From NCBI RefSeq assembly GCF_011058215.1, contig NZ_JAALFG010000002.1, positions 372,001-436,000 of the forward strand: a DNA stretch of 64,000 bases. Direction: 5' to 3'. Made by a program: the position numbers and the translations under genes. The notes beneath the pieces were generated by a model that did not search any database, had not been told where the DNA came from, and saw only the letters and a program-made list of their open reading frames with translations. The DNA is from Devosia aurantiaca. Its GTDB lineage: Bacteria > Pseudomonadota > Alphaproteobacteria > Rhizobiales > Devosiaceae. This document shows, piece by piece, positions 27,724-37,650 of this stretch; positions within the stretch are counted from its first letter, which is position 1; each line of letters begins with the position of its first letter.

Positions 27724-28827
27724 GCAACAAAACTCTTTGGCCGGGCACTACCGGCATAAACATGATCCAGAATCCTCAGCAGATACTCCGCCCCGGCCTC
27801 GGCACTGAGCCGCTGCACTGCCCATGCCCGCCGCCTCGCCCGCGCCTCCTGCCCCAGATCGCTCGCCAAGACTCTCTCGATCGCCAAGGCCAGCCCTGCC
27901 CCAGACAGTTGGCCCACCACTCCCCCTGCTGCGGCCCCAGAACGCACATCGATGCACCGACGCGGTCAGAACAAACCACCGCCGTGCCAGCCATCAGCGC
28001 CTCGCTGATCACCGCCCCCAGCCATCGTCCGTGGTCAGCGATGGCAGCACCAGCACGTCGAGATCGGCAAGATGCTGCGCCATCTCGCGCATGGGCACCG
28101 CCCCGTGAAAATGCCCACGCTCCCCCAGCGCCGCCAAACGCTCGCGTGCCATCTCCGCCAGTTTCCCAGAACCAAACACATGCCAATCGGCCGCGGTTTT
28201 CACCTGATCGATCGCATCAAGACAGAGAGGCAACCCTTTTGCCCGCTCCAGCCGACCAGCAAAACCGATCCGCGGCAAAGACCCGCGTGAACGCGCTTCC
28301 ACCTCCGGGACCGGCAGAAAATACGCAAAATCAAAAATGCGCCTCTGGCCAAAACCCGTCAGTCGAAACCACCGCGGCCCATGCCGTCCCACGGCAAGAA
28401 CAAACCCGGCATTTCTACGCAGATGCCGCTCGCTGGCCCAGGAATGCGCCACCCGCAGCTTGCCCTTCCAGCCTTCGAGCACGCGCGGCTCGTGCATCAA
28501 GCCAAAGCGCCGCCCATGCTTGATGCACATTTTGATGCCTTGGACGATCGCGGGCACCCAGTGCATGCCGGTAAAAATGTGCACGCTCTGCGCACTCGAC
28601 CCCCGGACCAGCTCTTCGACTTCGCTCATCCCAACAGGGTTGAACAGCCGATCCTCCGCCTCCTGCTCGACGCTCCATCCCAGCTGCGCGCGCTCCGCGC
28701 CAAGCGCCCGGTCATAGATGTAGGTGACGAGCCCCACCTCCGGCTGCACCCGCAACGCCCGGTAAAGCGGCAAAAGATGCGGCGACAGCTCCGGCTGCCA
28801 AAGATGCAGTTCCCAGCCGCTTGTCAT
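27720..28827 (-). CDS. Glycosyltransferase family 4 (two frameshifts in this sequence)
   Basis: A GT-B fold transferase. The donor half shows [21 protein letters not shown] and [16 protein letters not shown], then LDVLVLPSL. The frame breaks in five C at 28015-28019 and again in five C at 27922-27926; one base added at each joins LTTDDGWG to [21 protein letters not shown] and then to [19 protein letters not shown], giving 369 residues. The catalytic EALMAG equivalent of the E-x7-E motif is therefore intact after repair. Ends overlap both neighbours by four bases. Confidence 0.85.
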
Positions 28828-29987
28828 GCCGGCACCAGCCTCGTCGACGGGGCTGAAAGCGGCGCTCCCCTCTTGCTCCCACCAACGATCAACACCAGCG
28901 CAAAAAAGCAGAACGGATACTGGTTGAGGTTGATGAAGCGGTCATTAAGCATCAACAGCACGGCAAAGCTCAGCGCCATCGCCGCAAACCAAGGATCCAC
29001 CTTCAAACAGCGGATCAGCGCCCGCGCGATCACCGCCCAGAAGGCGATGGACAAGATCCCATGCTGGCTGAGCCCGAACAGAAACGCATTGTGCGGACTA
29101 TCGACCCCGCCGCTCTCGAAGACCGCGAGCCCGGTCCCGAAAAGCGGCGACTGTGCGAAGAGCTCCCAGCCCAGCGCCCATTGCTGATACCGCCCCACCG
29201 CGCCGGACTCGACGCCGCGGCTTGGATCGTCAATCAGCAAAACTGCGTCTAGGAGAGACGTGACGAACGTCCAATTGGCAATCAGAACAATGGCGCCCAG
29301 CAGCGGCGCCTGCACCAAAACTAGGGCAAGCCAGTTTTTCGACCAGCCGGTCACCATGACCTTGGCGACCACAACAATCCCGATCAACGCGATGACGATC
29401 AAGGCCGCCCGCGCCTGCATCAGCAAGGCGCTGTAGAAAAACACTGCCAGGATCAGCAAGGCCAAGCGCGGCCGGAACGCCACTGCCGCAGCAAATGCTG
29501 CCGCGGCAGCAATCTCGCCGCCCAGATTGGGATGCCCTCCACCCACGTAAAAAACGCGACTGCCATTGCTCGCCAGTGCCCCCAGATGCGCGAGTGCAAT
29601 GTGACAAGCAGCGACCAGAAGCGGCGTGACGACCAGATATCGGCAGTAAGCCGCAACATGTTCGCGCCCCACCAGCGCCAGGGTGAGCAAAAGCGACACG
29701 GTAAAGGCGAGATACCGAAGCGTGGCAACGGCCGAAAACTGACCATGCGCCGCGTCGGTGAGCGCACCGGTCAACGTCATGGCTAGCAAGATGGAAGCGA
29801 CCAGCAGGACCGCCGAACTGACGCGCACGAACCGTAAAAACGTGAGCGCCAAAACCAGCTTGGTCCCAAGCGCCAAGATCTGAATGGCAAGCGGATCGGA
29901 GCCCAGCAAATAGCCAAGCGGTGAAACACCATCGAGGAAGCCCACAAACCCCGCCAGGCGAATATCTAGTCCCCGGCCTTGCCTCAC
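28824..29987 (-). CDS. O-antigen ligase / Wzy-type polysaccharide polymerase
   Basis: A polytopic membrane protein of 387 residues, about ten or more hydrophobic segments. The large periplasmic loop near residues 260-320 contains the Wzy_C-like region RYQQWALGWELFAQSPLFGTG and the SPHNAFL motif. The start is taken as GTG 29987, which overlaps the flippase stop (GTGA). In a Wzx/Wzy pathway it polymerises undecaprenyl-linked repeat units in the periplasm. Substrate specificity cannot be read. Confidence 0.85.
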   Translation of the reverse strand: MRQGRGLDIRLAGFVGFLDGVSPLGYLLGSDPLAIQILALGTKLVLALTFLRFVRVSSAVLLVASILLAMTLTGALTDAAHGQFSAVATLRYLAFTVSLLLTLALVGREHVAAYCRYLVVTPLLVAACHIALAHLGALASNGSRVFYVGGGHPNLGGEIAAAAAFAAAVAFRPRLALLILAVFFYSALLMQARAALIVIALIGIVVVAKVMVTGWSKNWLALVLVQAPLLGAIVLIANWTFVTSLLDAVLLIDDPSRGVESGAVGRYQQWALGWELFAQSPLFGTGLAVFESGGVDSPHNAFLFGLSQHGILSIAFWAVIARALIRCLKVDPWFAAMALSFAVLLMLNDRFINLNQYPFCFFALVLIVGGSKRGAPLSAPSTRLVPA

Positions 29988-31291
29988 GTCCGCACCCGCC
30001 GGAGCGGCCGAAGCGAAGCGACCGGCCAAAACCTGATGGCGACGGCAGCAAGAGCAACCAACTCCGCCACCAGCACTGCTATCGCCGCAAGCTCGACGTC
30101 AGCCGTATCGCTGACAAACACATAGCCGGTCGCACCAAGACAGGCCGCAAGATACCAATAAGCAAACCGCCCCAGCTCATTGCTCGCAACCAAGGCGCTA
30201 CTCGCCGACGTCCAGAGCGCTCCTGCAACGGCACCAGCGCCGAGCCAAGCAAACAGTGCTGCGTCGGCCCCAAGCGCGCCAGCTGACACCCAGTCGAGAA
30301 GCGCCGGACCAAAAACAGTCAGGGCTAAAGCGCTTGGCACGGACACTGCCAAGGCGGCACCGATGTTGACGACGAGTAGCCGGTGGCTCAGCCCATGACC
30401 CATGGCTTGCGCCCGCGTCAGTTCAGGCACGCTGGCTCGGCTCACCAGATTGGCAAGCTGCAAGGGCACCCGGCTGATCGTCCGGCTCGCCGCAAAGACC
30501 GCCACAACCATCGCTCCGCCGGTGACTCCGAGCACCACGATCATGCCCTGCAAAATCACAGCATTGGCGCCGATCAGCGAAAAGGCGGCCGCGGACGGTC
30601 GCAATAGCGGCCGAATGCTCGACCATTGAGCCTGCTGGACACCCAGTTTCAGCCAGCGCGTCCTAGGCCGCAGGCAGATAAAATAGACCGCCCCAAACAG
30701 CGCCCGGACCACCAGCATGCCAAGCGACGCCACCGCGATATCCTGACCGGACCACGCGAGGCAGAGCACCACCACGCCCTCGACCGGCGTTGCCGCATCG
30801 AGCAGAAAAGTCCCCAAGGCGTATTGATTTGTGGCGCGGTAAACGATGTTCAAAACCACCATCTGCACGACGATCAGTGCATAAAGAGCGATGAACACTA
30901 TGGCGGCGAACACGGCTCCGGGGCCTATCGCCTCGAAATGGACCGTATGACCGAACACCATCACGGCGCTGATGGAGGCGATGACGATTCCAAGCCCAAC
31001 CGACACCGCGGTCATAAGGCTCCACAGGCTCTGCACCAGTTGCAGCGCCCCTGCTTGATCGCCACTCACAAACTTCCGCGTCAAATCCACCGCAGCCACC
31101 GTGCCCAGCCCTGCTTCGCTGAGCGCCAGATAGGTCGGGATCGTGGTGAGGAGCAGCCACACACCATAAAGCTCGGCGCCCCAAAGTCGGGTCAGCGCCG
31201 GCAGCATCAGCAACTGCAATGCCAAGACCCAAAATTTGCCCAGCAGGTTTGCCGCTGTCCCTTGCGCGATCCTCCTGGCTACGGCACCCAT
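29984..31291 (-). CDS. Polysaccharide flippase (Wzx, MATE/MOP superfamily)
   Basis: A 435-residue membrane protein with about 12 hydrophobic segments and the N-terminal signature GTAANLLGKFWVLALQLLMLPALTRLWG of oligosaccharide flippases, including a LWGAELYGVW segment. The start at 31291 overlaps the preceding glycosyltransferase stop (TGATG). It should move lipid-linked repeat units across the inner membrane for the neighbouring polymerase. Confidence 0.88.
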   Translation of the reverse strand: MGAVARRIAQGTAANLLGKFWVLALQLLMLPALTRLWGAELYGVWLLLTTIPTYLALSEAGLGTVAAVDLTRKFVSGDQAGALQLVQSLWSLMTAVSVGLGIVIASISAVMVFGHTVHFEAIGPGAVFAAIVFIALYALIVVQMVVLNIVYRATNQYALGTFLLDAATPVEGVVVLCLAWSGQDIAVASLGMLVVRALFGAVYFICLRPRTRWLKLGVQQAQWSSIRPLLRPSAAAFSLIGANAVILQGMIVVLGVTGGAMVVAVFAASRTISRVPLQLANLVSRASVPELTRAQAMGHGLSHRLLVVNIGAALAVSVPSALALTVFGPALLDWVSAGALGADAALFAWLGAGAVAGALWTSASSALVASNELGRFAYWYLAACLGATGYVFVSDTADVELAAIAVLVAELVALAAVAIRFWPVASLRPLRRVRT

Positions 31292-32532
31292 CAGCGCGCC
31301 AGTTCTGCCGCATCGAGTTGCCCTTCGCTGAGGCGCGCTTCGAAGCCGGCCAGGATCGCCTGCCCGCCCCACCGGACCACCGCTCGGTTGCGTGCCGCAA
31401 CCGACAGTTCCGAATAAAGCACCGCATCATCGAGCAGCCGTTCGATTGCCGCTGCAAACGCGACTGCGTCGCCGGGCGGCGTCACCAGGCCACACCCTTC
31501 TACCTCGCTGGCAAGCCCCGTGCCTGACGCCGCGGTCACTACAACCGGTCGCCCCGATGCGAGCATATTGGTGAGCTTCGAAGGCAAGACCAGATCGGCC
31601 GCCTCGGCCCGTTGCGGCAAGAGATGCACGCTGGCAAGGCCCATCAACTCGTTGAGCCACTCTTTTGGCTGCAAGTCGCGAAACTGGATGTTCGGCAGCC
31701 CTTGTGCCCGCGCTTCCAGATCCGCTCGGGCCGGTCCTTCCCCGCAGATCACGAAGCACAGGTCGAATTTATGCCGTAGCAGCCGCGCCGCTTCGACGAC
31801 GATCTCGGCACCCTGCTTGTTGGCGATATTACCGGAGTAAAGCGCCACAGAAGGCGTCGCTATCCCCCACTCCTCGCGGTAGCGCGAGGGTCCCGATAAC
31901 GGCCGGACCGCATCGACATCCGCCCAGTTGCGAAACTCAACGACGCGATCCACCTCGACACCTTTGCGGATCAAGAGCTTGCACATTTGTGGTGAGATCG
32001 TGCTGACGGTTTCAAAGCTGCACAGCACAAGGCGCTCGAATGCAAATGCCATCCGCTTCAGCAACCCGGTCGGCCTCAGCAATCCTGTCGCCAGTGCCGC
32101 CTCAAGCTCGAAATCCTGGACATGCAACCAAGACCCGGCCCCAGCAGCGGCGGCTGCGAGCCTTGCCAGTGGCGCCGCAAGAAGCGACGGCGCCACGCCG
32201 ATCACGACCTGCGGCCGCCAGACCAGGCTCAACCAAAGCAGCGGAAAAAAGCAGCTCAGCGCAAAGCTGAGATGATGCAACACGCGCCTCGCACCCGTCG
32301 GCCGCGCGGGAATATAATGTGGCACCCGCGTAATGCGGACACCTGCTTCCGTCGATTGTGAAAACCGAAAGCCGTATCCATACATGCTGCGCCAGGCTGG
32401 ATAATAGGGCTGCCCCGCAACTACACGAACCTCATGGCCCATGCCCGCCAGGGCTTCGGCCATGCCCGTCGTATAAACAGCAATGCCAACGTGTTCCGGT
32501 GCATAGTTGAGACCGTGCACCAGGATCTTCAT
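31291..32532 (-). CDS. WcaI-like glycosyltransferase family 4 (putative fucosyltransferase)
   Basis: A 413-residue GT-B enzyme close to colanic acid WcaI by its opening (LVHGLNYAPEHVGIAVYTTGMAEAL), the GQPYYPAW segment and VSTISPQM. The donor domain has VALYSGNIANKQGAE, ICGEGPARADLE and LPSKLTNMLASGRPVV. The in-frame ATG at 32532, coupled to the Fcl stop by ATGA, is preferred to the ATG at 32616. Colanic acid WcaI is a fucosyltransferase, which agrees with local GDP-fucose synthesis, but specificity is inferred. Confidence 0.87.
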   Translation of the reverse strand: MKILVHGLNYAPEHVGIAVYTTGMAEALAGMGHEVRVVAGQPYYPAWRSMYGYGFRFSQSTEAGVRITRVPHYIPARPTGARRVLHHLSFALSCFFPLLWLSLVWRPQVVIGVAPSLLAAPLARLAAAAAGAGSWLHVQDFELEAALATGLLRPTGLLKRMAFAFERLVLCSFETVSTISPQMCKLLIRKGVEVDRVVEFRNWADVDAVRPLSGPSRYREEWGIATPSVALYSGNIANKQGAEIVVEAARLLRHKFDLCFVICGEGPARADLEARAQGLPNIQFRDLQPKEWLNELMGLASVHLLPQRAEAADLVLPSKLTNMLASGRPVVVTAASGTGLASEVEGCGLVTPPGDAVAFAAAIERLLDDAVLYSELSVAARNRAVVRWGGQAILAGFEARLSEGQLDAAELAR

Positions 32533-33475
32533 GCTGCCCGCACCTGAGGTTGGCTCTCGCAAAACCAGCGATAAGTCGCCTCGATCCCCTCGCGCAGCGC
32601 AATGCCCGGCGCCCAACCAGCGCGCTTCAGCTTCGCGACATCAAGCAGCTTCCGTGGCGTTCCGTCCGGCTTGGATAGGTCATGTTCGATCGCGCCCCGA
32701 TACCCCACCACTTCGCAAATAAGCCTGGTTAGCTCCAGAATGGAAAGGTCCTCGCCCGAGCCGACATTGACCGGATCCGCGCCGGAATAAGTCTTCAGCA
32801 ACAAAACCAGCGCATCGGCGCAGTCATCGACATGGAGGAATTCTCGATGCGGCGCGCCGCTCCCCAGATCGTCAGGCTCGCCTTATTTTCAATCTTGGCA
32901 AGATGCGCCTTCCGGATCAGCGCCGGCAGGACATGACCACTGTCGAGGTCGAAATTGTCTCCGGGGCCATAAAGGTTTGTCGGCATGGCCGAAATGAAAT
33001 CTGCGCCATGCTGCTTCCGATAGGCCTGGCAGAGTTTGACGCCCGCGATCTTTGCCAAGGCGTACCATTCGTTGGTCGGCTCAAGCGCGCCGGTCAGCAG
33101 GGCATCCTCGGCGATCGGCTGCGATGCATATTTTGGATAGATGCAGGACGAACCAAGAAAAAGCAGCTTTCGGACATTGGCCCGATGCGCCGCGTGGATG
33201 ACATTGGCCTCGATCATCAGGTTGTCGTACAAGAAGTCGGCCGGCGCGCGGTCGTTCGCGGCAATGCCGCCGACCCTGCCCGCTGCCACGATCACCCCGT
33301 CGAGCCTGGCTCCGGAAACGAAATCCTCGACCTGCTGCTGCTGCCTCAGGTCGATCTCGGATCGCTCGGTCGTCACGATCTCGCAGTTTTCGCGCTCAAG
33401 CCGCCGGACCAGCGCACTTCCGACCATGCCGCGGTGCCCAGTGATCCAGATGCGTCTGCCGGAAAGGTCAAACAT
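32529..33475 (-). CDS. fcl: GDP-L-fucose synthase (frameshifted in this sequence)
   Basis: An NADPH-dependent epimerase-reductase that converts GDP-4-keto-6-deoxymannose to GDP-L-fucose. It has GHRGMVGSALVRRL for nucleotide binding, FLGSSCIYPK with the catalytic serine, and YALAKIAGVKLCQAYRKQ with the Tyr/Lys pair. The frame breaks in four C at 32862-32865; one added base restores GSGAPHREFLHVDDCADAL, the expected family segment, and a total of 315 residues. The start overlaps the Gmd stop (TGATG). Confidence 0.93.
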
Positions 33476-34545
33476 CACGCAGCATCCAGAAGTCGCAGGT
33501 CTTCTTGCACCATTTCGGCCGCCAGCGTGCGCGCACTGGTCGCATGCGACCATCCGAGCCGCTCGCGCGCCTTACTCGCATCGCCCACGATCATGTCCAC
33601 TTCGGTCGGTCTGAAATATCGAGGGTCTACCTCAACGAGGCACTTTCCCGTTCGCGCATCGATCCCGCGCTCTTCGACCCCCTCGCCGCGCCACTCAAGA
33701 GGGATGCCGACATCCTCGAACGCCCATGTTGCGAAGTTGCGCACCGAAGTCGCCTCTCCTGTCGCCAAAACGTAATCGTCGGGCTTGTCCTGCTGCAGCA
33801 TGCGCCACATGCCCTCGACATACTCTCGCGCATGACCCCAGTCGCGCTTGGCATCGAGATTGCCGAGGAACAGCGTCTCCTGGCGCCCGCGATGAATGGC
33901 GGCAACAGCGCGCGTGATCTTACGCGTCACGAAGGTCTCGCCCCGCAATGGGCTCTCATGGTTGAACAGGATGCCGTTCGAGGCATGTATCCCGTAGGCC
34001 TCGCGATAATTGACTGTGATCCAATAGGCATAAAGCTTGGCAGCAGCATAAGGCGAACGCGGATAGAATGGCGTCGTCTCAGTCTGCGGCACCTGTTGCG
34101 CCATGCCGTAAAGCTCGGACGTCGAAGCCTGGTAGAAGCGGGCCTTGTCGGTCATGCCGAGGATGCGGATGGCCTCCAGCAAGCGCAACGTCCCGATGCC
34201 GTCGACATTGGCCGTATATTCAGGCGTTTCGAAGCTGACTTGAACATGGCTCTGCGCCGCAAGGTTATAGATTTCGTCAGGCTGCGTGTCCTGAACGATG
34301 CGGATCATGTTGGTGGAGTCGGTCAGGTCGCCGTAATGCAGCGTGAATTGCTGATTATCTTCGTGCGGATCCTGATAGATCTGCTCGATGCGGCCAGTGT
34401 TAAACGAAGAAGATCTTCGTTTCACGCCATGAACGGTATAACCCTTGTTGAGCAAGAGCTGCGCTAGATAAGCGCCATCCTGACCGGTAATTCCGGTAAT
34501 CAGCGCGACCCGATTGTTCCCCAACACGTGCCCCCACGTATTCAT
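33475..34545 (-). CDS. gmd: GDP-mannose 4,6-dehydratase
   Basis: A 356-residue extended SDR that dehydrates GDP-mannose to GDP-4-keto-6-deoxymannose. Typical motifs are [19 protein letters not shown], the [11 protein letters not shown] loop, [25 protein letters not shown] and [24 protein letters not shown] with the YxxxK pair. It is the first gene of a leftward coupled run ending with the GT2 gene. The region upstream is a 172-base divergent promoter gap shared with the Wzz/kinase gene. Confidence 0.97.
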   Translation of the reverse strand: MNTWGHVLGNNRVALITGITGQDGAYLAQLLLNKGYTVHGVKRRSSSFNTGRIEQIYQDPHEDNQQFTLHYGDLTDSTNMIRIVQDTQPDEIYNLAAQSHVQVSFETPEYTANVDGIGTLRLLEAIRILGMTDKARFYQASTSELYGMAQQVPQTETTPFYPRSPYAAAKLYAYWITVNYREAYGIHASNGILFNHESPLRGETFVTRKITRAVAAIHRGRQETLFLGNLDAKRDWGHAREYVEGMWRMLQQDKPDDYVLATGEATSVRNFATWAFEDVGIPLEWRGEGVEERGIDARTGKCLVEVDPRYFRPTEVDMIVGDASKARERLGWSHATSARTLAAEMVQEDLRLLDAA

Positions 34546-34717
34546 CCGTAAGGGTTAGTGCATCTCAAAATCTCGCTGTCTGCAATACCTCGTCACGACG
34601 AAATTTTTGCGTACGTATATTGTGTAGCAGTCGTCGGCTTAACAATATTTCCGCCTCTCCATTGCCAAGCTACGTACAAGCGCTAACATCGGCCTTGGGT
34701 GACTGGGAGCGGTCAAT

Positions 34718-36747
34718 ATGGGTGGCGAGATTGACCTTCGTTCAGCGTTCGGCTTCCTGCAGCGACAGGTTCGCCTGATTATTATCGTCTTTCTTGCAAC
34801 ATTGCTTGTTGCGGGCTCGGTCATCCTCACCATGACGCCGATCTACACGGCTACGGCTTTGGTTATGGTGGATCCGGCCGACAAGAACTTGCTCGACCCG
34901 CAGGCGCAGGTCGGCGCGTCGAACGCCGTCGATGCCCGCATTGAGGGCGAAGTCCTGCTGGCCAAATCCGACAATGTCCTGCTGACCGTCATCGAAGAAC
35001 ATGACCTCGTCAACAATCCAGAATTCCGAGCCGGCTCCGGCACCCTCTCTCAGTTGCTCGGATTTCTCCGCCTTCTTGAACCGGCAAACAACACGCCGGA
35101 GGGAGCGCAACAGGAAGCGCTCGCCAAGCTGTCGCGCATGGTCAGCGTCGAACGCAATCGGGGCACCTTTTTGCTCTCGATTTCCGTCGCTTCCGAGAAC
35201 GCCGATCAAGCATCTCTCCTCGCCAACGCTGTCGCGGCCGCCTACATCGAGACCCAACTTTCCGCGAAGGTGCAAAGCACCATCGACGCCCGCGACCTTG
35301 TTCTGCACCAGCTGGGCGCCGCACGGCAGGCGGTGATCGCTTCCGACGGTTCGTTCGATCGCTATGTCGGCGACAACCTTGCGACCATTATCGAGCAGAC
35401 CGGCAATCCGGAACTCTCGAGCATCAGAAGCGAAGTCGATCGCCTCGGCGCGCTGCGCATGGCCGCCGCAGCCGAGCAAGCGACCCTACAAACCGCACTG
35501 GCCAGCGGCGACTATGCGAGGATCGCAAATACATTGGCTGACCCAACGCTCACCGATCTTGAGCTTCAGGCCCGTGCATCGACCCTGATCGAAGACAAGC
35601 GCGCCGCCCTGCAGCAAATCCAGGCCGACGAGGCCGCCCAGCTGCAGGCGCTGCAGCGCGCCATCCTCGCCTCCGATCTTTCCTCCAATACGCTTGCCGA
35701 AATCTACGACCTGCAGCAACAGGCCGAGCTGGCGCGACAGCAATATGACCAGCTGCAGGCCCGCTCGCAGCAATTGCAGGCGGAAGCCACGATGCAGCTC
35801 GCCGACAGTCGCGTCGTTTCGCCTGCCCTGCGACCGGCCCATGCCAGCTTTCCCAATACCGGCCTGTCGCTGATCCTTGTGGCTCTCTCTGGGCTCGCCC
35901 TCGGGATCGGCGTCGCCTTCATCTACGAACACTTCATCGGCGGCATCACCACCGACGAGCAGTTGGCAGCGCTGGCAAAGACCAACATGGCGCTGACCAT
36001 CCCGCGCGCCAAGACGCCCTCGAGCCACAACAGCGTCTCCGATCTCGTGCTTGAAGCGCCCCTGTCGGCCTTCTCGGAATCCATCCGGCGGATTCGCACC
36101 AATATCGACCACCAGCTAGCCAAAAAGAACATCAACGGTCAGGACCGGGCGCCTGTCGTTGTCGTCACCTCGACGGTTCCGGGCGAAGGCAAGACCAGTG
36201 CCGCGCTGGCGCTGGCGCAATCCTATGCCCTCTCCGGCCGCAACACGCTTTTGGTCGATTGCGATCTCCGTCGCCCCGGCCTCCACGAACATCTGGGCCT
36301 GGCGCCCTCTCGTGGACTGATCGACGCCCTAGCTGCCCAGGACCCCGGCACCGCGCTGAAAAGCGCCATGGTCAGGACGAGGACACCAAGCTGCTGGCAC
36401 TCCTCGGCTCCCACCGTTCAGCCGGTGCAACCGATCAGCTTGTCACCAGCCGCAATTTCGACAAACTCATCGCCGGCGCCGCGCAAGCCTTCGACATCGT
36501 CATACTCGATACGCCGCCCCTGGGCCCGGTCGTCGACGGCCTCTACATCGCCCGCAAGGCGGACGCCGTTATCCTGCTTGTCCAATGGGCGTCCACCAGC
36601 CAGCAGGACGTTCGCAAGTCGCTGTTGGCGCTCGACAGTGCCATCGACGAGCGCAATGTGCTGATCCCTGTACTCAACCGACAAGAAATCGCCGCATCGT
36701 CCTGGCACCGGCACTATGCGCACTACTACTCGCAGGAACTCGGATAG
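34718..36747 (+). CDS. Polysaccharide co-polymerase with tyrosine autokinase domain (Wzz/BY-kinase; frameshifted in this sequence)
   Basis: An inner-membrane chain-length regulator fused to a bacterial tyrosine kinase, 676 residues after repair. A first membrane helix lies at about 18-40, a long coiled-coil periplasmic part follows, and the second helix is near 381-405. The kinase part has Walker A (PGEGKTS, about 487-493), Walker A prime LLVDCDLRRP and Walker B IVILDTPP. The frame is lost near 36368, where one missing base after SAM would restore GQDEDTKLLALLG. The C-terminus has a short tyrosine cluster (HRHYAHYYSQ). GGGAG precedes the ATG. Confidence 0.9.
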
Positions 36748-36759
36748 CGAACCTCTGGA

Positions 36760-37490
36760 TCAGCTTCCGCTGGCATAGGTGAACTCGCGGACAAGCGTTC
36801 GCGCCATGATCCTGAAATCCAGCGCCAGGCTCCAGTTCTGAATATAGGCCAGGTCGTGATGCACGCGGGCGATGGCACGGCTTCTTTCCCTGGTCGATCC
36901 CCGAAACCCGTTCGCTTGCGCCCAGCCCGTAAGCCCGGGCTTTGCCGCGTGACGCTGGGTATATTCGGGCACAAGCTCGGCATAGAGCACGTCGCCCGCG
37001 AGCATCTCAGGCACATGCGGACGCGGCCCCACCAGGGACATCTGGCCAAGAAGAACGTTCAGCAATTGCGGCAACTCATCCATGCTGGTCCGCCGCAACA
37101 GATATCCAATCGTTGTGATCCTGGGGTCATCCCCGCCGGTTGCGTAGTACCCGCCAAGTCGCAGCGATCCGCATACATGGTGCGGAACTTATACATCGAG
37201 AACAAGCGCCCGCCCCACCCCTCCCGCGTCTGCGCCAGCAGCACTGGCCCGGGGCTCGTGACCTTTACGGCCACAGCGATCGCAACCAGCGCGGGCGACA
37301 GTAAAACCAGTCCCGCGCCCGCTCCGGCGATGTCCACGAGCCTCTTAGCAAGCAATGCCCAAGGCTTTGCTCGAAGCACGACCGGCTGGCCGAGCAATAA
37401 AGTCAGGCCGCTTTGGCTATCGCCGCCTGCCACACCAAGGCGGTCTCGCCCGATCGCATTCTCCGGCAGCGCATAGTCGAACAGCGTCAT
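36760..37490 (-). CDS. Undecaprenyl-phosphate sugar phosphotransferase (bacterial sugar transferase; frameshifted in this sequence)
   Basis: The initiating sugar-1-phosphate transferase of the pathway. The N-terminal part contains KRLVDIAGAGAGLVLLSP (membrane re-entrant segment) and MYKFRTMYADR. The C-terminal part has RRTSMDELPQLLNVLLGQMSLVGPRP and the PGLTGWAQ motif. The frame breaks in four C at 37132-37135; one base added gives 243 residues, the length of monotopic ExoY-type enzymes without extra membrane helices. It loads the first sugar onto undecaprenyl phosphate. Confidence 0.88.
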
Positions 37491-37650
37491 GGTCCAACAT
37501 CCGTCAAGCGTTGTACTGCCGGCAAGGCCTTCGGGCCGTGCAAGAAGATTAACAATGTCTTAACGGAGTAAAGTCTGCGCCAACCTAGGCGTCAATTGTA
37601 AGGTTTACTGAATGCCCCGAGCCACTTGGGCGAGAATTACTGAGTGCGTG

